From NCBI GenBank assembly GCA_963786305.1, contig CAWAYL010000012.1, positions 58,500 to 122,499 of the forward strand: DNA of 64,000 bases, read 5' to 3'. Source of the stretch: CAKZLS01 sp963786305. Lineage in GTDB: Bacteria; Pseudomonadota; Alphaproteobacteria; Rhodospirillales; Defluviicoccaceae. A model generated the notes under the pieces. That model saw only the letters and a program-made list of their open reading frames with translations, was not told the origin of the DNA and made no database searches. This document shows positions 57,905-64,000 of this stretch, piece after piece (positions within the stretch are counted from its first letter, which is position 1; each line of letters starts with the position of its first letter). The translations under genes were made by a program, and so were the position numbers.

Positions 57905-58104
57905 TGTGTACCTTTTGTCTACCGCGGGCGCCTTGTTGTATACCGCCGTTTCGGAACCGTGGCACTTAAGGCGTTGATTCGTAAAGATACCCAATCGGCC
58001 CAAATGTGAAAAGTCTACAAAAGTACACAAAAGTACACATTTTTTGATCTAAGTCCTTGATTATCCAGGATTGACCTTATCGAGCAAGTCTACAAAAGTA
58101 TGCA
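57905..58104. repeat. iteron-like repeats at the island boundary
   Basis: A motif close to TCTACAAAAGTACACA occurs at 58012-58039 (with a second CAAAAGTACACA in tandem), at 58087-58104 (TCTACAAAAGTATGCA), and inverted at 57905-57923 (TGTGTACCTTTTGTCTACC). The whole 57826-58188 spacer otherwise holds no gene. Such repeats resemble recombinase arm sites or iterons, and they lie where GC-rich housekeeping genes give way to IS elements. Confidence 0.55.
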
Positions 58105-58188
58105 CGATTTTGTAAGAGGGGCAAAAAAGCGGGCATTGGATTGATGTGGGGGATTCCCACGGGGCGTTTTTTGTGATTCGATCCGGTG

Positions 58189-59772
58189 ATGACCGGATTT
58201 CCACCAGATATTGATGTTCTGAGCGTTGACGAACTCAAGCAGTTGGTATTGTGGCTGCTTGAGCGGGATGCGGTGCGGGAAGCGGAGGTCGCCGCGCTGC
58301 GCGAGGAGATTGCGCGGCTGAAGGGTCTGAAGGGGCGTCCGAAGCTGAAGCCGAGCGGCATGGAGCAGGCGACGGAGGGCAAGGCGCGGCGCGGGAAAGG
58401 GAAGCGCCGGGGTGGTGGCGGCAAGACGGCGCGGCTTGCGATCGACGAAGAGCGGATCGTCAAGGCGGATGTTCCGTTGGGCTCGCGGCTCAAGGGCTAC
58501 CAGGACTTCGTCGTCCAGGAGCTGGTGGTGCGCCGCCGTGTGATCCGGTTTCGACGGGAACGGTGGCGGACGCCGACCGGCGAGACGGTGGTGGCGCCGC
58601 TGCCGCCTGGGTTCGTCGGGCATTTCGGGCCCGGATTGCGGCGGTTCGTGCTGGGCCAGTATTACCAGGGCCAGGTGACGACGCCGCGGCTCACCGAACA
58701 GCTCAACGATTTCGGCATCGCCATCTCCAAGCGGCAAGTGCACCGGCTTCTCAACGAACGAACCGACGGGTTTCTGGCGGAGGACGCGGGCGTGCTGCGG
58801 GCGGGCCTGGAAACGGCGCGGTGGATCACCGTCGATGACACCGGCGCCCGCCACAAGGGGCGGAACGGCTTTTGCACCCGGATCGGCAACGACTGTTTTA
58901 CCTGGTTCCTCACCACCTTCTCCAAGAGCCGGCTGAACTTCCTCGACCTGCTCCGCGCCGGTCACGGCGATTACGTGGTCAACCAGGCGGCGGTGGACTA
59001 CATGCGCCTGCGTAAGCTCGCCGGCCCGGTGATCAACACGCTGATTGACCAGGAGATCCGCGGCTTTCCCGACGATGCGTCCTGGCAGGCCCATCTGCAG
59101 CGGCTTGGCATCAGCGCCCTCAAGGTCCAGCCGGATCCGGTTCGCATCACCACCGAGGCGGCCCTTTGGGGCAGTATCGCCGCGCACGGCCTGTTGGCCG
59201 ACGCGGTCATCGTCAGCGACGACGCCGGCCAGTTCAACGTCGGCTATCATGGGCTGTGCTGGATCCATGCCGAGCGGCTGGTCCATAAGCTGGACACCTT
59301 CACCGACGGGCACCGCCGGGCCAAGGAGCGGATCCAGGCCGAGATCTGGCGGCTCTACGCCGACCTGAAGGCCTATTGCCGGGACCCCACGCCGCGGCGA
59401 AAGCGCCAACTCGCCGATCGCTTCGACACCATCTTCACCACCCGCACCGGCTTCGTCACCCTCGATCGGTTGCTCACCCGGCTGCACGCCAACAAGGCCG
59501 AACTGCTGGTGGCGCTCGATCGACCGGAGATCCCACTGCACACCAACGGCGCCGAAAACGACATCCGCTGCCAAGTGATCAAACGCAAGATCTCCGGCGG
59601 AACCCGTTCCGATCAGGGCCGCGACTGCCGCGACGCCTTCCTCGGCCTGAGGAAAACCTGCCAAAAGCTCGGCATTCGGTTCTGGCACTATCTCGGCAGC
59701 CGCCTCCTCGTCCCCGACACCCCGGACGTGCCGCCACTCCCCAAACTCATCCGCCAGAACGCCACAATCTAA
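58189..59772 (+). mobile_element. IS66-like element, transposase gene
   Basis: A 527-residue DDE transposase. An N-terminal coiled coil (LLERDAVREAEVAALREEIARLKGLKG) and basic linker precede the core. Catalytic acids can be placed in WITVDDTGARHKG, VIVSDDAGQFNVGYHGLCWIHAERL and NGAENDIRCQVIKRKISGGTRSDQGRDCRD, the IS66-type C-terminal block. The frame is intact, so it may be active. The accessory TnpA/TnpB genes of classical IS66 are absent, as in single-gene relatives. Terminal repeats were not identified with confidence. Confidence 0.78.
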
Positions 59773-60577
59773 CTTGCCCGGGCTTTTGCCCCTGTTACGC
59801 GCAACGTGGTTAGCGATATGAAGTGGATGACGTGGCGGCATGGTGCGAGGGGACGGGGAAAAATCCATCGCGGCGACACCTCGCGGACACCGCTTTTCGG
59901 GTTATGGGTCGAGCAGGCGGTTGACGGCGGAGCATAGTCTATTTGCCACGGGGGATCGGTCTATTAATCAAGGCCAAGCCGAGCTCAAAATCGGTCGCTC
60001 GCATTACTCGGATTATAAGCAATCGTTCATGCGGAATCTTGCCTTGCACCCCGATCAGCCGGTCGCTTTTCTACGAAAATCTCGCAGCGAGTGGGCCTAT
60101 GCCGATGCCCAGAGTTGTGAACTCATCTCGGTTGTGGCCGGGGGTCAATTGCGAGGAGCGGAGCGACGAAGCAATCCAGCGGCCGGTGCTCAGCTGTTCG
60201 GTACATGATACCCCGGCTACTCTCGTGCAGCAAATTGTCGAGTTCGCCCGCATCGGTCTTGATGAGATCAACTCCGACAGTTATCCGAACTGCTTGCATT
60301 CGACAAACTCAGATTATACCAAAGTGACGAAATATTGTGGTACCTAATCTCGTCATTTTCGGCTATGGCCTGTGCCTCACCATTTGGGCAAATCGGCACG
60401 TACCGTAGACACAGGCTAGAGTGGCATGCTGGGCTTGGCCAGGACACGCGATTCGAACTCATAGCATTTGAGCGTTAGCATATCCTACTCTCCAAACCTG
60501 ACTTCGCGCACACGGTAGCGGAAAGGTTCGAACGATGATCACGACTTTGCGAGATAGCTAATCACGCGGTCCAGCCG
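59773..60577. other. 805-bp gene-free stretch between IS element and polysaccharide genes
   Basis: Frames here are short, overlapping and without family features. The base composition becomes AT-richer toward the right. At 60148-60175 there is an imperfect palindrome (ATTGCGAGGAGC then GCGACGAAGCAAT) of a kind widespread as an interspersed repeat in bacterial genomes. The final 100 bp should hold the promoter for the gene at 60578. Confidence 0.4.
60148..60175. repeat. short interspersed palindrome
   Basis: A 28-bp imperfect inverted repeat starting ATTGCGAGGAGC and ending GACGAAGCAAT. Only one copy is in the window, so its repeat status rests on resemblance to known dispersed repeats. Confidence 0.35.
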
Positions 60578-61892
60578 ATGTCTCAAGATGCTTCCATGGG
60601 AACTGCGACCGCCTTAACCAACACTGATACGTCGCGTTCCAGCCGTCGTCGCGGACAGCGTCGAATGCACGTTTTTCTTGTGTGCATATTCTTGCTTAGT
60701 CTTGCTTTACCTATTATATTTTTCATCGGCCCTCTGCGCTTATCACCTTATCGAATAATTCTCATTTTGTTATTCGTGCCGTGTATGTTCTCGTGGCTTT
60801 CTGGTCGCTGTGGAAAAATTCGATCGCCTGATATTTTGATTTTATTATACTCGATTTGGGCCTCGATCGCTCTCTTTAAAGCGCACGGATTAAATGCAGT
60901 AGAACCAGCTGGAATATATACTGTTGAAACGTTGGGAAGTTATTTTTTAGCGCGCTGCTACATTCGGTCTGCTAAAGATTACGAAAAAGCAATTTGGATA
61001 ATGTTAATTGTTATCGCCATATTGATTCCTTTTGCTTTTGTCGAGTCCCTCACAGGACGTAACATTCTGAATGAAGCGTTAAGTACGGTATTCAATGTTC
61101 CGCGAACATTCAACAAAGAACCTCGTTTAGGACTTCAATCGTGCACTGACTTCATTCGAACATCCCATCTTATACGGCGTTTTTTGTTCGAGCGCGTTTG
61201 GGGCGGTCTTCTACGCGCTGGGTCGCGGCCGTGTATCTGCGGCCAACTGCGTGCGTTCCGGTCTGGTCGCAACCGCAACATTCTTCTCCCTCTCTGCGGG
61301 ACCGTTCGTGGCGCTTGCGAGCCAAATAGGTTTGATTGGATGGGACAAACTTACGCGGCGGATCCCACACCGCTGGGCGATCTCATGCGGGCTTGTGCTC
61401 GCGGCGTATGTGACAGTTGACCTCCTTTCTAACCGTACCCCCGCCGAAGTTTTTATTTCGTATCTAACTTTTGATCCTCATACTGCATACTACCGGCTCT
61501 TAATTTGGAACTATGGGACCGCGGAAGTGGCACGCTACCCACTATTCGGGATCGGCCAAAACGACTGGGTGCGCGCTTACTGGATGAGCTCCAGCATGGA
61601 CAATTTCTGGCTTGCGAAGGCGGTTCGCTATGGCCTCCCAGGCTTTGGCTTCTTGGCAGCAACGGTCATCGCTCTCTGCGCATCCATTGCTCGCCTCCGC
61701 GTGCGAGATAGGCAGTTTCAGAATTATCGTATGGGATGGTTCGTGACCATTATCGGTTTGGTCGTCGCGGGCGGAACGGTTGCTTACTGGAATGCCGTTT
61801 ACTGCTTGTTCATCTTCCTGATCGGGAGCGGCGTATGGATGTTGGATTGCAACTCGGCCAAAAAGCTCTCGCGCGGGCGGACCAAAACCTGA
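60578..61892 (+). CDS. O-antigen ligase/polymerase-like membrane protein, one frame break
   Basis: About 437 residues when repaired, with some ten membrane helices. It has the Wzy/WaaL layout: N-helices (VFLVCIFLLSLALPIIFFIGPLRLSPYRIIL) and a long periplasmic loop followed by DPHTAYYRLLIWNYGTAEVARYPLFGIGQNDWVRAY, close to the family H/R-rich loop and G-x-G-x-N motif. The break near 61140 is one extra base; after it come ALTSFEHPILYGVFCSSAFGAV and LSAGPFVALASQIGLIGW. It probably polymerises or transfers a surface polysaccharide. Codon use is AT-richer than the rest of the window, indicating transfer. Confidence 0.75.
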
Positions 61893-61951
61893 GCACAGAG
61901 AATTGCTTGCAGAGATAATAAAGTGGCTCCCGACCCAGGCAACCCGAATAA

Positions 61952-62898
61952 TCAACGCGCTTCGTAACCGGGTATCCAGCGGTGCCTGCTCTGCCATACG
62001 ACTTTCCAACTCCTTGCGCTTACAGTTAAAGCTTTTCGACGAGTTATTGTCGCCAATAAGGAAAGCCCCACGTATCGGCTGAGGGGCCATATAATGAGCA
62101 AGATCTTTCCCGCCCATTGCTTGATCGGTGACCAGTGTTTCAGCATAAATGTTCGCTTGCCCTGTAATAGTAGAATAAAGCGCTCCGACTTAACGTCCTG
62201 TGTCCCGCCGACGTAGTGGATGACTTCGACATCGGGTGAAATCATCGGTCTGGCACCAAGGGCTCTTGCGCGCAGACATAGGTCAACTTCCTCGCTGTAT
62301 AAGAAATAGATCGGGTCAAAGCCGCCGAGCGCGTTCCACAACGTATTTCTAATAAGAAGAAGACAACCGCTTACCACATCGACGTGACGGATGGTGCTCC
62401 TGTCCCAGCCGCCGTATGCTTCGCGATTAAAAAACCCACTCCCCGAAAATGCCCGCGCAAGTCCGGAGGAAACACAAAGGGTGCTCCACAACGTGGGGAA
62501 GCGCCGGCAGCGACATGCGGGTTAAGGCTGCCGTCCGGATTGAGAGTTCGCCCACCCCAAATTCCGGCGTTGGGATATTCCTCAGCAAACTCGAGAAGAT
62601 TTTGGATGGAATTGGGAAGTACAATTGTATCAGGGTTGAGGAGCAGGAGATACTCGCCACAAGCCTGCTTCGCACCAACATTGCAAGCGCTTCCGAAGCC
62701 GAGAATTCTTGTCGAGCGCGATCAAGCGGATGTTCGGAAACGTGTTACGGATGGCTTGAGCCGAACCATCGGCAGAAGCATTATCGACTGCAATGATCTC
62801 AAGATCGACTTCAGCCGCCGTTTGTTCGATCGAACGAATGCAATCAAAACGAACTCCCTACAATTGAAGCTGACAATGATAATCGAGAGTTTGCTCAT
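61952..62898 (-). CDS. family-2 glycosyltransferase (WbbL-like), frame breaks
   Basis: About 314 residues when repaired. It starts MSKLSIIIVSFNC. After a break near 62848 come EQTAAEVDLEIIAVDNASADGSAQAIRNTFP (the nucleotide-binding DNAS motif) and ALDKN. After an extra T near 62706 come GFGSACNVGAKQACGEYLLLLNPDTIV and VVSGCLLLIRNTLWNALGGFDPIYFLYSEEVDLCLRA, the acceptor region with the catalytic EEVD. Such enzymes add rhamnose or similar sugars in O-antigen or capsule assembly. It faces the ligase-like gene convergently and shares its lower GC. Confidence 0.82.
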
Positions 62899-63112
62899 AG
62901 TATTCTTTGACGGAAGAGGGGGGGTGAAAGAAATGCTTTCATGACCAACTCCATAATTATTCTGACCCTTTCCGGCGCGCGTTAACATGCAGCCTTAGAA
63001 TGCGAAGGCGCCGCAAAAGGCGCATTGCTTACTAGGACCCGTGCACATTTTTAGGGGATTCCCAAGGTTTCCAGAATTTGATTATAGACTGTTTTTTGGG
63101 AAGGATGAAGTC

Positions 63113-63188
63113 TTGGATCGGTTGATGTTATCGGATGGGCAATGGGAGCGGTTGAAAGATCTGGTATCGGGTAACGTGGGAGACCTGG
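63113..63188 (+). pseudogene. IS5-type transposase N-terminal fragment
   Basis: LDRLMLSDGQWERLKDLVSG is the typical beginning of IS5-family transposases (L-D-Q-W-x-x-L/I). The similarity ends abruptly where an unrelated IS256 piece begins, so this is a truncated remnant. Confidence 0.55.
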
Positions 63189-63296
63189 GGGTTGTCGGGT
63201 GTGCAGGTGATCATCTCGGACGCCTGCAGGGACCTTGTCGAGAGCATCGCGGACTACCTGCCCGAGGCCCTGTGGCAGCGCTGCATGCTTCTTTAA
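63189..63296 (+). pseudogene. IS256 (Mutator-type) transposase fragment
   Basis: The frame reads GLSGVQVIISDACRDLVESI and then ADYLPEALWQRCMLL and stop. This is the conserved segment around the second catalytic aspartate of IS256 transposases (V-x-x-V-I-S-D-A-H, then W-Q-R-C). Only 35 codons remain, joined to the IS5 fragment. The 294 bp after it hold no gene. Confidence 0.7.
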
Positions 63297-63590
63297 TCCG
63301 GCGGTGGTTGTCAAGCTCCGACGTTCTGGTTTCGCGGCCCGGCGAGGGCTGTCCCTGAGGGTCAGGCTTCTTTTCGTGCTCGACGCGGTGATCGACACAG
63401 GATGGGATAAGATAGGCGAGGCGGCGACAATCTGTGGAACGTGTTCGCTCCGGATGATCCGGAGTAACGACAAGGCCCAAAACGTGCTCGCCTCATCCCT
63501 CGCCCCATCAGGGCGCACCCCGCCGCAGCGCGTATCGTCGAACGTCGATTGTGGTGTTTCGTGTTTCGCGTTCTGCGGTCCTCGTTGTCG

Positions 63591-64000
63591 TTATCGGGCG
63601 GCCTTCGTCTGCTCACCCCATTGGAAGTCGGTTCCGTCGATCCACATCCGGTGCATGATGACGGCCAGCTTGCGGGCCAGCGCCACGCGGGCCCGTTTGG
63701 CGCCGGCCTTCTTGGCAATCCGCGCGGCCCAGGCTTTCAACGCCGACCACCGCGTACACCGCGTCAGCATCACGTTGGCGGCCTCGTAGAGGGCGGACCG
63801 CACCATCGCATCGCCGCACTTGCTGATGCGGCCTTGGTAATCGATTTCCCCGGAGCTGAATTTCCGGGGCGTGAGCCCGAAATGGGCGCCGACGGTCTTG
63901 GATTTGGCGAACCGTCCCGGCATATCGACGCCGGTCTTGAAGGTCAGTGCCGTGATGGCGCCGACACCGGGAATGGTCATCAAGCGGCGGCACACCTCAT
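63591..64000 (-). mobile_element. IS110-family transposase, C-terminal part, cut by window edge
   Basis: The minus strand encodes the C-terminal Transposase_20 domain: LMTIPGVGAITALTFKTGVDMPGRFAKSKTVGAHFGLTPRKFSSGEIDYQGRISKCGDAMVRSALYEAANVML, then KLAVIMHRMWIDGTDF. This is the conserved helix-hairpin-helix and serine region of IS110/IS116/IS902. The N-terminal RuvC-like DEDD domain lies beyond the right edge. The frame is intact as far as visible. Confidence 0.9.

Noticed and set aside
59840..60347. Two overlapping frames of about 120-135 codons after the IS66-like gene
   Set aside because: No domain, ribosome site or consistent codon use, and one spans an interspersed palindrome. Treated as non-coding island DNA.

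Overview
The window is high-GC DNA with Shine-Dalgarno starts and tightly overlapping operons. Its gene content (TRAP transporters, an ornithine decarboxylase with a long leader, pccBA, a flgI-flgJ-flgN-flgK-flgL order behind a sigma-54-type promoter, an RpiR-controlled catabolic operon) fits a free-living, motile alphaproteobacterium. No rRNA, tRNA or CRISPR array was seen. About 30 single-base frame breaks interrupt otherwise well-conserved genes. Most are an extra base in a short homopolymer, so they look more like uncorrected sequencing error than decay; they are recorded gene by gene.

Left part (1-13.8 kb): a truncated DUF4114-like gene at the edge; a 279-bp inverted-repeat element; an RpiR regulator divergent from an operon of a TRAP transporter (Q, M, P subunits), diaminopropionate ammonia-lyase, a carbamoylase-type amidase and an N-acyl-D-amino-acid deacylase. 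This reads as uptake and hydrolysis of an N-substituted amino acid followed by deamination. A second, full-length RTX/DUF4114 gene lies convergent to it. Next come a YdcF-like protein, an ornithine decarboxylase behind a 427-bp leader with a 31-codon upstream ORF, and a PCuAC copper chaperone.

Middle part (14-43.4 kb): a dimethylglycine dehydrogenase-like FAD/GcvT protein, a PhoD phosphatase, an orphan Panacea/DUF4065 protein, a TAXI-type solute-binding protein whose permease is a decayed remnant carrying a piece of the 279-bp element, the ATP-grasp / alpha-E / transglutaminase operon, a serine protease, a probable halohydrin dehalogenase disguised as an SDR, a molbindin, propionyl-CoA carboxylase pccBA, an exported MsrB-MsrA pair, an NHL protein, a SEC-C protein, an acyl-CoA dehydrogenase and a giant LplT-Aas fusion.

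Right part (43.5-64 kb): an intact second copy of the 279-bp element, cytochrome bd oxidase cydAB, a ParDE module lying between a dead and a live GFA gene, a GMC oxidoreductase, a duplicated-module protein of unknown function, the flagellar rod/hook-filament operon, and an RDD protein. From about 57.9 kb the sequence changes character: iteron-like repeats, an IS66-like transposase, AT-richer polysaccharide genes (O-antigen ligase-like, family-2 glycosyltransferase) and a mosaic of IS5, IS256 and IS110 fragments. This looks like the edge of a horizontally acquired surface-polysaccharide island.
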